Source of the DNA: Mucilaginibacter psychrotolerans
GTDB lineage: Bacteria; Bacteroidota; Bacteroidia; Sphingobacteriales; Sphingobacteriaceae
DNA length: 64,000 nt
Assembly: GCF_004519315.1 (NCBI RefSeq)
Contig: NZ_SOZE01000013.1
Location: 89,940 to 153,939, forward strand
Direction of reading: 5' to 3'
The position numbers and the translations under genes are program-made. Each line of letters starts with the position of its first letter. Position 1 is the first letter of the stretch. Under the pieces are notes generated by a model. It saw only the letters and a list, made by a program, of their open reading frames with translations, ran no database searches and was not told where the DNA came from. Shown one piece after another: positions 25,527-34,963 of the stretch.

Positions 25527-25825
25527 GGTATCTTTCTCTCCGTATCGTGTAGACTGCAAATTTACCAAAAAACGAAACGCAATCAGGTTTATGATTTTAA
25601 AATTATTAATAATGTTTGCCGGGCGTTCAACTTTAGGACTTACTTTAGCTATCTAAGCAGCGACTGATTTGAGCGCTGGATTTTACGGTCAAAATGTATG
25701 ATTCAATAGGTGAATTCTCTTTATTAGGGAAAACAAATTCCCTTTTTAGCATGTTGGCAGTGTGTAATAAACACTTTAGCACATAATTTGTAAAAGTATA
25801 AGAAACAACCCTAACCTCTACGGAT

Positions 25826-28800
25826 TTGGAAAGATTTGGACGTATAGCCCTCAAAACAATACTTTGGATAATTGCAAGTGTCATCTTTTTGGTGTTGCTT
25901 GTAGTTATTTTAATACAGGTACCCGCCGTGCAGAACTATGCAAAAGATAAGGCGGTTACTTTTTTGCAAAATAAAATCCATACCAGGGTAGAGATAGGCC
26001 ATATTAGCCTGGGCCTGCCCAAATTGCTGGTGCTGGAGGATGTTTATTTTGAGGACCAGAAAAAAGACACCCTGATAGCAGGCGATAAGCTGAAAGTAGA
26101 TATTACTCTGCTTAAGCTGCTGCAAAATAAGGTAGAGGTAAACGAGATAAACCTGGAAGGCATCACTGCCAAGATAAGTCGTGGCCCAGATAGCCTCTTC
26201 AATTTCGATTACATCATCAAGGCGTTTGTTGGCGAGCAGAAAAAAGAAGTGAAGCCAGCCGATACGGCTTCTACCATGAAGTTCTCGCTGGACAAAATCA
26301 TTTTAGACCGGATAAACGTAACCTATAAAGATGCGACAACGGGCAATGATGTGAAATTCTTGCTGGGCCATTTCGATACCCGCATCAAAGATTTCGACCT
26401 GGATAAGATGAAGTTTACCATCCCTAAGATAAACCTGAGTGGGGTGAACGCCAAAATTATCCAGACGCCGGCAGGGTCATCTATTTCGCAAGCGGCTGTG
26501 GTCGACACCGCCGTTACCCCCCTTAATATGGATCTTACCCTGGGTGAGATAAACGTAGATAAAGTGAAAGTTGATTACCGCAGCGGCGAGATGGCCGCCT
26601 CGGTAAACCTGGGTAAGTTTTTGGTGAATATGGATAAGATAGACCTGCGCAACCAGTACGTAGGTGTTAAAACCATCGAGCTGAGCAACACCGATGCCGG
26701 GCTGATATTCGACAAGCCGAAAACCGTTGCCAAGGCGGTAGATAAGGCCATCAAAAAATTGGATACCCTGGTATCGGCCAGGCAAACCGCTAAAGGGTGG
26801 ACGGCCAACCTGGGCAGGATAACTTTGGTGAACGATAACATCAAATTCGATAACGATGTACAGAAAGCCTTACCCCGTGGGCTTGATTTTGCGCACATGA
26901 GCATTAAAAACCTGAATGCCGATATAGAAAACCTGGCCTACCATCCGGATAGCTTGTCGGGTAGGGTAAATGCGGTTACCTTCAGCGAAAAAAGTGGGTT
27001 GAAGCTCAATAAGTTCCACACCAGCTTTTTTTATGGCCCGAGAGGAGCGTACCTGAAAGATCTGCTTGCGGAGACACCCACATCCGTTATTCAAAAAGAA
27101 CTGATCGTAGGCTATCCGTCCATCGATGCACTCGCCACTAACGTGGGTAAATTGAGCATCAACGCCAATTTAGATGGCAGCAAACTGGGCCTGCGCGATA
27201 TATTGTTGCTAATGCCTACCATGGCTTCTATGGAACCATTCAAATCATCGCCCAATACGGTGCTTAAAATAAACGGCCGCGTTAACGGCACGGTGGATAA
27301 TCTATGCATACCCAACGTAGAGGTAAGCGGTTTTGGCAATACTTATGTCAAGGCATCTGCTATTGCCAAAGGCTTGCCCGATGTGGATAAGGCTTATCTC
27401 GACCTTACTATTAACGATTTTCGCACCAGTCGCAACGATATTGTTCGCCTGGTGCCCAGTGGCACTATACCGCCAACGGTGAGTATTCCCGACAACATGA
27501 ATCTGAAGGGTACCTTTAAAGGCACCATGAAAAACTTCGGTACCAACATGCAACTGCGCAGCAGCTATGGTGCGGTAGATTTGGTAGCGGCCTTAAAAAG
27601 CGGAAAACGCAAAGGCAGCGAAACCTATTCGGCCAATATAAAGGCCAATAACCTAAACGTGGGCGCGCTTACTAAACAACCCCAGATGGTGGGTATGGTG
27701 ACCATGAGCGCAAACATTAGCGGTGCCGGACTCGACCCGAAGACCGCCAGCCTTAAGTTCAACGGCAATGTGGCCAGCGCGTATGTTAAAGGCTATACCT
27801 ATAAAAACCTGGTGATGAAAGGCACGGCCAGCAACGGTGCATACGTGGCCAACGCCCGCATGATAGACCCTAACATCAACTTTAGCCTGGATGCCAAGGC
27901 CAACATGAACAAGAAATATCCATCGGTAAACGCTACGCTGATGGTGGATAGCATCGATCTGCAGAAACTGGGCTTTACCAAGGATGTGATGCGTTTCCAT
28001 GGGAAGATAGTGGCCGATGTGCCTACCGCCGACCCGGATTACCTCAACGCTAATATTATGGCGACGGAACTGCTGGTAAACAATGCAGGCAAGCGCGTCA
28101 ATTTAGATACCGTTAGCCTGATATCTACCGCCAATGCCGATAGTAGCAGCCTGCGCCTTAAAACGCCTGTGTTTTATGCGCATATGGGCGGCAAGTATAA
28201 ACTGACAGAAGTTGGCCCTGCCGTGCTGGATGTGATCAATAAATATTATAATACCAACCTGGTCACAGGCACACCAACAGCAAAAGTTAAATATTCTCCA
28301 CAGCAATTCACGTTTGATGCGCGGCTGGTGAAAACGCCGTTGATAGATAAATTCGCGCCTGATCTGAAACAGCTTGATCCGGTATTGATAAACGGCCGCT
28401 TCAACAGTACTACCGGCGAATTGGTAGTTAATGGCTCGATGCCAAAAGTAATATATGGTACCAATACCGTAAACAACATGAAGCTGGCTATCAACACAGG
28501 CAATAACGCGCTTAATTACGGCCTTACGGTTGATGAGATAAAGGTAGGCTCCTCTTTAGATTTATTATACACCAGCGTAACCGGCTCGGCACAGAACAAC
28601 AAATTGGGCATCAGTCTGCAGGTGCGCGATGTCGCCAAAAAGGAGCGTTACCGAGTTGCCGGCGTTTTCAGCGTAATACCCAACGAGTACCAGTTCAGCT
28701 TTTTGCAGGATGGTGTAATGTTGGATTATACCGCCTGGGCCGTTAACCCCAACAACGCACTGGAATTTGGCAACAAAGGCATACTGGCGCGCAATTTCAG

Positions 28801-30949
28801 CCTCACCAATAGCAATCAGGTGCTGAGTATAAATACACCGTCGGGCCAATACAATGCACCCATCAATGTAGATTTTAAGAATTTCAAAATAGAGACCATC
28901 ACCAAAATGGCTAAGCAGGATTCCTTGCTGGTAGGTGGTACCATCAACGGCAATGCGGTGGTGAGCAACTTCCAAAAATCGCCGGCGTTCGAGGCGGCCA
29001 TCAACGTTAGCGATTTCAACTTTAAAGGCGATACGGTGGGCAACATCGCGCTCAAGGTAAATAACCAAACCGCAAACGCCTACGCCGCACAGATGAGCAT
29101 CACGGGCAAAGGCAACCAGGTAGACCTTAACGGCATGTATTACACCGCTCCCGAGGGCCGTTTCGATATGAACCTGAACATTGTTAATCTGGGCGTGAAG
29201 AGCATAGAAGGATTCAGCTTCGGGGCCATCCGCAATTCCAGCGGAAACATAACCGGCGCACTAAAAATAACCGGAACGACGGCGGCACCGGCAGTAAGGG
29301 GCGATATCAACTTCAATAAGGTGGCCTTCAACGTATCTATGCTCAACTCATACTTTACCATGCCCAAGGAGAGCATCACGTTCAACGACGAGGGTATCCG
29401 CTTCAATGATTTTACCCTTGTAGATTCTACCAATAATAAGGCCATCATCACCGGATCGATCTATACCAAAACCTATACCGATTTCAAATTCGGCATGGAT
29501 ATCCGGGCAGACAACTTCCGGATGATCAATTCTACCAAGGCAGATAACCAACTGTTTTACGGTAAATTATTCATGGATGCCAACGTGAAGATACGCGGCG
29601 ATATGGCCAAACCAATCGTTGATGCCAACCTCACTGTAAACGAGAAAACAGATATGGTTTTTGTGCTGCCCACTGCCGATCCGGCTGCAGAAGACCGCGA
29701 AGGGGTGGTGGAATTCATAGACCAAAGCGCGCCCAGGATGGACTCTATCCTGCTGGCCAAACAGTTGGATTCGCTTAAAAAATCGGAGCTGCGCGGCCTC
29801 GACGTAACCGCCGTGGTGAACATTGACAAGAACGCCAATTTCACTATAGTAATAGATGAGCGCAACGGCGACGTTGTGAACCTTAAAGGCGAGGCCCATC
29901 TTAGTGGAAGTATAGACCCCAGCGGGAAAACCAGCCTTACGGGTACCTACGTAGTGAACCAGGGTTCGTACAATTTGCAGTACGCAACGGTGAGCCGCAA
30001 ATTTAACTTTAAGCAGGGTAGTACCATCACCTGGACGGGTGACCCCACCAGCGCGAACATCAACCTTACGGCCATTTACGTAGCCAACGTGCCGCCTATT
30101 GATCTGGTGGCCAGTCAGCTTGGCGATGCCAACAATACGCAGTACAAGCAAAAGCTGCCTTTCAACGTAGACCTCAACCTGCGTAACGAGTTAATGAAAC
30201 CCGAAATCAGTTTCGATATTACCCTGCCCGATAGCAACTACAATGTATCCGGCGAAGTAACAACAACCGTGAACACCCGCCTTAACCAGATAAGGCAAGA
30301 CCCTAACGAACTGAACAAACAAGTGCTGGGCGTACTGGTGCTGGGCCACTTTATTGGCGATAACCCGCTGCAAAGCCAGGGCGGGAGTGCAGGGGTAGAG
30401 GGGGCCATCCGCAACAGCGTGAGCAGCTTACTTACCGATCAATTGAATAATCTTGCTGGCGGCCTCATCTCAGGCGTAGACCTGGATTTCGGTTTAACCT
30501 CGGGGCAGGACTACTCCTCGGGCACGGCCCAGAACCGAACGGACCTGAACATAGGGGTATCCAAACGCTTCCTTAACGACAGGCTTACTGTATCGGTTGG
30601 CAATAACTTCAACCTGGAGGGGGCGCAACAGGGGCAAAAAACATCTAACATAGCGGGCAACGTATCGGTTAATTATAAGCTGAGCAAAGATGGCCGCTAT
30701 TCGTTACGCGCTTACCGAAAAGACGAGTACGTGGTGATACAAGGGCAAATCGTCGAAACCGGGCTGGGTTTTTCGCTCACGGTTGATTATAACCGCTTCC
30801 GCGAGATTTTCCGTAAACGTACCGATGCAGAGAAAGAGATGCGTAAGCGCTATAACCAGGAGCAGAAACTGAAAGATGCGCAGGATAAAGCATCGCAGCA
30901 AAAAGATAAAGAAGACAGGGCAAGGACGCAGACGACAACTACACAATGA
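25826..30949 (+). CDS. tamB: Translocation and assembly module protein TamB
   Basis: A 1707-residue AsmA-like protein. An N-terminal membrane anchor (about 10-32, ILWIIASVIFLVLLVVILIQV) precedes a very long periplasmic beta-taco. The C-terminal DUF490/TamB domain is clear from about residue 1310 (GSIDPSGKTSLTGTYVVNQGSYNLQYATVSRKFNFKQGSTITWTGDPTSANINLTAIY...QVLGVLVLGHFIGDN). TamB bridges the inner and outer membranes and works with TamA in phospholipid transport and outer-membrane protein assembly. The only plausible start is TTG 25826: an in-frame stop lies at 25799 and no ATG precedes the anchor. The charged tail ends with an ATGA overlap to the TamA-like gene. Confidence 0.93.
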   Translation: MERFGRIALKTILWIIASVIFLVLLVVILIQVPAVQNYAKDKAVTFLQNKIHTRVEIGHISLGLPKLLVLEDVYFEDQKKDTLIAGDKLKVDITLLKLLQNKVEVNEINLEGITAKISRGPDSLFNFDYIIKAFVGEQKKEVKPADTASTMKFSLDKIILDRINVTYKDATTGNDVKFLLGHFDTRIKDFDLDKMKFTIPKINLSGVNAKIIQTPAGSSISQAAVVDTAVTPLNMDLTLGEINVDKVKVDYRSGEMAASVNLGKFLVNMDKIDLRNQYVGVKTIELSNTDAGLIFDKPKTVAKAVDKAIKKLDTLVSARQTAKGWTANLGRITLVNDNIKFDNDVQKALPRGLDFAHMSIKNLNADIENLAYHPDSLSGRVNAVTFSEKSGLKLNKFHTSFFYGPRGAYLKDLLAETPTSVIQKELIVGYPSIDALATNVGKLSINANLDGSKLGLRDILLLMPTMASMEPFKSSPNTVLKINGRVNGTVDNLCIPNVEVSGFGNTYVKASAIAKGLPDVDKAYLDLTINDFRTSRNDIVRLVPSGTIPPTVSIPDNMNLKGTFKGTMKNFGTNMQLRSSYGAVDLVAALKSGKRKGSETYSANIKANNLNVGALTKQPQMVGMVTMSANISGAGLDPKTASLKFNGNVASAYVKGYTYKNLVMKGTASNGAYVANARMIDPNINFSLDAKANMNKKYPSVNATLMVDSIDLQKLGFTKDVMRFHGKIVADVPTADPDYLNANIMATELLVNNAGKRVNLDTVSLISTANADSSSLRLKTPVFYAHMGGKYKLTEVGPAVLDVINKYYNTNLVTGTPTAKVKYSPQQFTFDARLVKTPLIDKFAPDLKQLDPVLINGRFNSTTGELVVNGSMPKVIYGTNTVNNMKLAINTGNNALNYGLTVDEIKVGSSLDLLYTSVTGSAQNNKLGISLQVRDVAKKERYRVAGVFSVIPNEYQFSFLQDGVMLDYTAWAVNPNNALEFGNKGILARNFSLTNSNQVLSINTPSGQYNAPINVDFKNFKIETITKMAKQDSLLVGGTINGNAVVSNFQKSPAFEAAINVSDFNFKGDTVGNIALKVNNQTANAYAAQMSITGKGNQVDLNGMYYTAPEGRFDMNLNIVNLGVKSIEGFSFGAIRNSSGNITGALKITGTTAAPAVRGDINFNKVAFNVSMLNSYFTMPKESITFNDEGIRFNDFTLVDSTNNKAIITGSIYTKTYTDFKFGMDIRADNFRMINSTKADNQLFYGKLFMDANVKIRGDMAKPIVDANLTVNEKTDMVFVLPTADPAAEDREGVVEFIDQSAPRMDSILLAKQLDSLKKSELRGLDVTAVVNIDKNANFTIVIDERNGDVVNLKGEAHLSGSIDPSGKTSLTGTYVVNQGSYNLQYATVSRKFNFKQGSTITWTGDPTSANINLTAIYVANVPPIDLVASQLGDANNTQYKQKLPFNVDLNLRNELMKPEISFDITLPDSNYNVSGEVTTTVNTRLNQIRQDPNELNKQVLGVLVLGHFIGDNPLQSQGGSAGVEGAIRNSVSSLLTDQLNNLAGGLISGVDLDFGLTSGQDYSSGTAQNRTDLNIGVSKRFLNDRLTVSVGNNFNLEGAQQGQKTSNIAGNVSVNYKLSKDGRYSLRAYRKDEYVVIQGQIVETGLGFSLTVDYNRFREIFRKRTDAEKEMRKRYNQEQKLKDAQDKASQQKDKEDRARTQTTTTQ

Positions 30950-33204
30950 TAAAACGCATAACATACCTACTGTTAGTCACAGCGCTGCTAAGTGCTTGCA
31001 GTACCACCAAATACCTGCCCAAAGGCGAGAAACTGTACACGGGCGGCACGGTGAAAGTGGCTGATAAGGACATTAAAAAAGCCGATGCCAAAGCCATCAG
31101 CGCCGAATTGAAGACATTGATACGCCCGCAGCCAAACGCGAAACTATTGGGCTTGCGCATAAAACTGTGGCTATATTATAAAACCAAAGCGCGTAAAGGC
31201 TTCATCCAAAAATTCTTAAGCAAGTATGGCGAGCCACCGGTATTCGTGAGCCAGGTAAATCTGGAGAAGAATAGTAGCATTATGCAAAGCCGCCTGCAAA
31301 ACGAGAGCTATTTCCAATCCACCGTACTGGGCGATACCATCGGCAAGCCTAAAACCGCAAGGGCCGAGTTTACGGTAGCTGCAGGGCCGGCGTACACCAT
31401 CCGCAATGTGGCGTTCCCTATGGCTACGGATAACAGTTTGGATACCGCCGTAAGGGGCACCATGAAGCAAACATTGTTGAAAGTTGGCGATAAGTACAAC
31501 CTGGATGTGATTAAATCTGAACGGATACGCATCGACGCTCGCTTAAAAGAGGAGGGATTCTTCTTCTTCGCACCCGAGCAGCTGATTATCAAGGTAGATA
31601 GCACCATCATCAACCACCAGGTAGACCTTATCGTAAGCATCAAGCCTACTACTTCAGAAAGGGCCCGGGAAATCTACACCATCCGCAATATTTATGTGTA
31701 TCCTAACTACTCGTTGCGCGATACCACGCTAAAGCTGGATCAGGCTGTGCCATACCGTTGGTATAACCTGATAGATCCACGCAAAAGCGTGCGACCTTTT
31801 ATATTTGCCAATACAGTATTGCTGCATCCCAACGATACCTACAGCCGCACCACGCATAATAATTCGCTCAACAGGTTCATCAACCTGGGGCCTTACCAAT
31901 ACGTAAAAAACCGTTTCGAGGATGTAACACCCGATTCACCGAAGCTGGATGTTTACTACTTCCTTACGCCGTACAAACGCAAATCCTTGCAGTTGGAGCT
32001 ATTGGGCCGTACTACATCTGCAAGCTACACCGGTTCGCAAATAAACCTCAACTGGAAAAACCGCAACGCCTTTAAAGGCGGTGAACTGTTTGCAGTTACC
32101 CTTTTTGCCAGTACAGATGTGCAGGTGGGCGGGCAAAACGGTGGCTTCAATGTGTTCCAGTATGGTATACAGCCTTCGGTTTCCTGGCCGCGCATCATCG
32201 GGCCGTTCAATCTTAAGGGCGATAATGCTTACATACCGCGCACTACGCTTACGCTCAATTATACATCGGTTGTGCGTAGTAAATTGTACTCGCTCAACTC
32301 GTTCAGCGGATCGTTCGGGTACCAGTTCAAGACTAGTCCGCACAAGCTCAACGAGCTCAATTTGCTGGAGATAACGTATGTTAAACCGCGTAATGTAAGC
32401 CAGCTATACACGGATAGCATCAACAACCCAAACAATCGTAATCCGGCGCTTAAACACGTGATAGACCCGCAATTTACCTGGGGCCCAAGCTATGCGTACA
32501 CCTACGATAATACTACCGAGGATTACCGCACCAATAGCATTTTTTACCGTGGTAAGCTAAGCTTATCTAACAACATCTACGGATTGCTTACAGGTGCCGA
32601 TACTCTGGCTGGGAAGGACAAAAAATTCCTGGGCACCACATTTAACCAATACGCCAAATTGGAGACCGAGTTACGGTTCTTCCACAAACTAGGCGTGGGT
32701 AGTAAGATTGCAGCAAGGGTATTGGTGGGCCTGGGCCTGCCATACGGCAACTCTACCATTTTGCCATACAACCAGCAGTTCTTTATCGGCGGGCCTAACA
32801 GCCTCAGAGGTTTCAGGGCACGCTCTTTAGGGCCGGGAACGGTTGATGCCAGTTCGCTCAATGGCGGCTTCATTGCCGATCAATCGGGTGATATTAAGCT
32901 GGAGGCCAACCTGGAATACCGTACGCGGCTTTTCAGCATTGTTTACGGTGCCTTGTTTGCCGATGCCGGTAACGTTTGGAACGCCAAAACACATCAGGCA
33001 GGCGGTACCTTCGGCCCCAATTTCCTGAGCCAGATGGCTGTAGACGCGGGTTTCGGCCTAAGGTTTGATGCCACGGTATTGGTATTGCGTACCGACCTTG
33101 GTTTCCCGTTGATTACACCCTATACTAACAGCAACGGAAGCCGTAGTGTACCTTTAAATTTCAATAACGCCATCCTCAACATTGCGATAGGTTATCCGTT
33201 TTAA
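30946..33204 (+). CDS. BamA/TamA family outer membrane lipoprotein (TamL)
   Basis: A 752-residue Omp85 protein. It has a lipoprotein signal (LLSACSTTKYLPKGEKLYTGG, Cys near 18), POTRA-like repeats (about 120-310, e.g. AEFTVAAGPAYTIRNVAF) and a C-terminal 16-strand barrel. The barrel contains FIGGPNSLRGFRARSLGPGTVD, which carries the conserved RGF/Y motif of L6, and ends NAILNIAIGYPF. Coupled by ATGA to tamB, it is the Bacteroidota TamL. It partners TamB at the outer membrane and, unlike proteobacterial TamA, is lipid-anchored. Confidence 0.92.
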   Translation: MIKRITYLLLVTALLSACSTTKYLPKGEKLYTGGTVKVADKDIKKADAKAISAELKTLIRPQPNAKLLGLRIKLWLYYKTKARKGFIQKFLSKYGEPPVFVSQVNLEKNSSIMQSRLQNESYFQSTVLGDTIGKPKTARAEFTVAAGPAYTIRNVAFPMATDNSLDTAVRGTMKQTLLKVGDKYNLDVIKSERIRIDARLKEEGFFFFAPEQLIIKVDSTIINHQVDLIVSIKPTTSERAREIYTIRNIYVYPNYSLRDTTLKLDQAVPYRWYNLIDPRKSVRPFIFANTVLLHPNDTYSRTTHNNSLNRFINLGPYQYVKNRFEDVTPDSPKLDVYYFLTPYKRKSLQLELLGRTTSASYTGSQINLNWKNRNAFKGGELFAVTLFASTDVQVGGQNGGFNVFQYGIQPSVSWPRIIGPFNLKGDNAYIPRTTLTLNYTSVVRSKLYSLNSFSGSFGYQFKTSPHKLNELNLLEITYVKPRNVSQLYTDSINNPNNRNPALKHVIDPQFTWGPSYAYTYDNTTEDYRTNSIFYRGKLSLSNNIYGLLTGADTLAGKDKKFLGTTFNQYAKLETELRFFHKLGVGSKIAARVLVGLGLPYGNSTILPYNQQFFIGGPNSLRGFRARSLGPGTVDASSLNGGFIADQSGDIKLEANLEYRTRLFSIVYGALFADAGNVWNAKTHQAGGTFGPNFLSQMAVDAGFGLRFDATVLVLRTDLGFPLITPYTNSNGSRSVPLNFNNAILNIAIGYPF

Positions 33205-33289
33205 TTATTGATTTAATGAATTAATGAATTATTGAATTTTTGATTGGGGGATTAATTTTGTAACTGCCGAAGGTTGCCGAGTCAAATTA

Positions 33290-33357
33290 ATGACCCAATG
33301 ACCCAATGACCCAATGACCCAATGACCCAATGACCCAATGATCCAATGACCCAATGA
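33290..33357 (+). repeat. 8-bp tandem repeat carrying nine ATG codons
   Basis: About eight copies of the 8-bp unit ACCCAATG, one with a C-to-T change (ATCCAATG at 33341-33348). They place an ATG every 8 bp from 33290 to 33354; the last is the start of the protease gene. Each ATG begins a mini-ORF ATG-ACC-CAA-TGA whose stop overlaps the next ATG as ATGA. Confidence 0.9.
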
Positions 33358-33779
33358 CCAAGATTACTGTACCGCTGCAAATGATTGATTTGCACGGCGA
33401 TGGATTTCATCCATTGCTGGATATCATGCTCTTCAATCAGCCATTTAAAGTAGTTTTAGATACCGGTGCATCACGCACGGCTTTCGACAGGGAATTGCTT
33501 CTGGCAGCAAACGAAAATGCGGTCATAACCGCCAGCGAGCATTTATCTACGGGGTTGGGCACCAACAGTATGGAATCGGCCACGGCCCTTATCCAGAATC
33601 TTTGGATTGGTAGCTTGCTCATCCCCGAGATAGAAGTAGCCGTGCTGGATTTATCTACCATCAACATCGCCTACAGCCAATTGGGCCACCCCGAAGTGCT
33701 GGGTGTTGTAGGCAGCGATATTTTGGTGAAGCATAAAGCGGTGATTGATTTTGGGAAAAAGGTGTTGGTGCTGAAATAA
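33354..33779 (+). CDS. Retropepsin-like aspartic protease domain protein
   Basis: A 141-residue protein with the single-domain clan AA aspartic protease signature: catalytic DTGAS at 36-40 (FKVVLDTGASRTAFD), flap region SEHLSTGLGTNSMESA, and a hydrophobic glycine-rich second motif VLGVVGSDILVKHKAVIDF. Members work as homodimers. No signal peptide, so cytosolic. The start codon is the last ATG of an 8-bp tandem repeat array, so the true start and expression could depend on repeat number. Substrate unknown. It is not in an obvious operon. Confidence 0.85.
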   Translation: MTKITVPLQMIDLHGDGFHPLLDIMLFNQPFKVVLDTGASRTAFDRELLLAANENAVITASEHLSTGLGTNSMESATALIQNLWIGSLLIPEIEVAVLDLSTINIAYSQLGHPEVLGVVGSDILVKHKAVIDFGKKVLVLK

Positions 33780-33822
33780 GTCTGAACCAGAATTTACAGG
33801 ATTAAAGAATTTTCAGAATACG
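33780..33822. repeat. Dispersed repeat, TCTGAACC family, copy 3
   Basis: GTCTGAACCAGAATTTACAGG and AGAATTTTCAG directly follow the protease stop codon. This matches the other copies in the TCTGAACCA core and the spaced GATT/GGATT words but is more diverged. Confidence 0.45.
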
Positions 33823-33840
33823 GGGTTGAGAGCGGTTGAG

Positions 33841-33878
33841 CTAAGCTGCCGCAAGCCTCCCGGCTTGTGGCAGCTTAG
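33841..33878. repeat. Strong 17-bp hairpin
   Basis: CTAAGCTGCCGCAAGCC (33841-33857) pairs with GGCTTGTGGCAGCTTAG (33862-33878) with one G-T position and a 4-nt loop. No T-run follows, so it is not a simple intrinsic terminator. The rest of the gap 33879-34018 is A/T-rich with no gene seen. Confidence 0.7.
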
Positions 33879-34018
33879 CAGAGCGGCCTTGCATTTCAAT
33901 CTGCATAGTTTACTATTCAAGTGTGTCACAAGCGAAAACCTGCGACTGCCTAAGGAAATTTCCGCAATTTTTTTTAAAAATTTACAGTGGAATTTAAACA
34001 TTGCAACAATTTATCCCA

Positions 34019-34321
34019 ATGCTTCACTACACACAACTCATTTTTATAAAACCCGGCTGCGAAGAGGAGTTTCACGCATTTGAGGACAAGGTATTACCGC
34101 TATTGCAGCTGCACAACGGCGTGCTGGTGTACCGCATCAGGCCGGATGCCGAGGCATTCGTAGAGAATAGCGAGCCATTGCCTTACGAAATCCATTTAGT
34201 AACCTTCGGCAGCAAAGCCGATTTTGAGGGCTATAAAACCGACCCCAAACGCCTGGCTTTTATGGAAATGAAGGACAGGGCAGTTGAGAAGATTATATTG
34301 ATTGAAGGCATGGTGTTGTGA
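34019..34321 (+). CDS. Dimeric alpha-beta barrel protein (DUF1330-like), 100 aa
   Basis: A 100-residue protein starting MLHYTQLIFIKPGCEEEFHAFEDKVLPLLQLHNGVLVYRIRPD, with the ferredoxin-like alternation of strand and helix (EIHLVTFGSKADFEGYKTDPKRLAFMEMKDRAVEKIILIEG) seen in DUF1330 and antibiotic-biosynthesis-monooxygenase-type dimeric barrels. Cytosolic, no cofactor motif. The frame also opens at a TTG at 34001; ATG 34019 is preferred. Function not assignable. Confidence 0.75.
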   Translation: MLHYTQLIFIKPGCEEEFHAFEDKVLPLLQLHNGVLVYRIRPDAEAFVENSEPLPYEIHLVTFGSKADFEGYKTDPKRLAFMEMKDRAVEKIILIEGMVL

Positions 34322-34325
34322 CGCT

Positions 34326-34353
34326 GAGGCCATTATGATAGCCTCGTTTTTTT
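34326..34353 (+). terminator. Intrinsic terminator after the DUF1330-like gene
   Basis: GAGGC (34326-34330) and GCCTC (34341-34345) form a short stem with a 10-nt loop and are followed by G and seven T. It touches the 3' end of the convergent membrane-protein gene. Confidence 0.65.
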
Positions 34354-34963
34354 ACTTGAAGAGCAAATACGCTGTCGACGGTGTGTCTCTGTTATATAGT
34401 AAAATAGCGGAAGTTAATGAGTCTATAGAAAGGGACGGGGGTAAGGTCTGAATGCGGTAAAAAGCTTCCCCATGTACCGTGTAACTGAATTTAACATGAT
34501 TACTAAACCAGAGTTTATCAATGGAATTTAATTTCCCTTTAGCAAAGTCTCCGGTTTTAAATATAGGTTTCCAAAACTGGATGGAGAAGTCCTTCGGGTT
34601 ATGTGGATTGATTTTTACGTTGTACACTTCCCCGTTTTCTATTGACCGATGAGGGACTGACCCAACTGCTTTGTAACGCCTGCCGTTAAAATTATAGGAT
34701 ACGGTTAGGCTGTTACCGCCTGCATCGCTAATGGTGCCCGCGACATCTACGCCTGTCGCTACTAAATCCTTCTCGGATAAATTTATCCAAAAAGTAAGGC
34801 CTGCCAAAATTCCCAAAAATACTAAAGCAAAAAGGCCGCTTTTAAAGTACGAAATATCTTTAATGGCGGCCTTTTTTTTTGATGCGGCTGCTGAAGTTTT
34901 ATTTGATTTCGCTCGAGCATTAATAGGCAATTGCAAAATAAAAGCTCGTTTCGGTTTCAGCAT
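34352..34963 (-). CDS. DUF3592-like membrane protein (203 aa)
   Basis: A basic, Lys/Ala-rich N-terminus (about 1-38) precedes a single transmembrane helix (about 43-62, SGLFALVFLGILAGLTFWINL). An extracytoplasmic beta domain follows with GVDVAGTISDAGGNSLTVSYNFNGRRYKAVGSVPH and GEVYNVKINPHNPKDFSI, resembling DUF3592 proteins, which carry paired strands ending in a product like VxVxYxPxNP. Function unknown. Its start codon shares one base with the stop of the DUF4342 gene upstream (TAATG), so the two are coupled. Confidence 0.75.
   Translation of the reverse strand: MLKPKRAFILQLPINARAKSNKTSAAASKKKAAIKDISYFKSGLFALVFLGILAGLTFWINLSEKDLVATGVDVAGTISDAGGNSLTVSYNFNGRRYKAVGSVPHRSIENGEVYNVKINPHNPKDFSIQFWKPIFKTGDFAKGKLNSIDKLWFSNHVKFSYTVHGEAFYRIQTLPPSLSIDSLTSAILLYNRDTPSTAYLLFK

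Noticed and set aside
25722..25750. Small hairpin AGGGAA/TTCCCT with T4 between dnaE and tamB
   Set aside because: The stem is only six base pairs and no plus-strand gene lies upstream, so I do not call a terminator.
25645..25884. 79-codon minus-strand ORF upstream of dnaE
   Set aside because: Overlaps the tamB start, has no recognisable features and is composed of A/T-rich intergenic sequence.
33290..33360. CRISPR-like array
   Set aside because: The 8-bp units are directly adjacent with no spacers.
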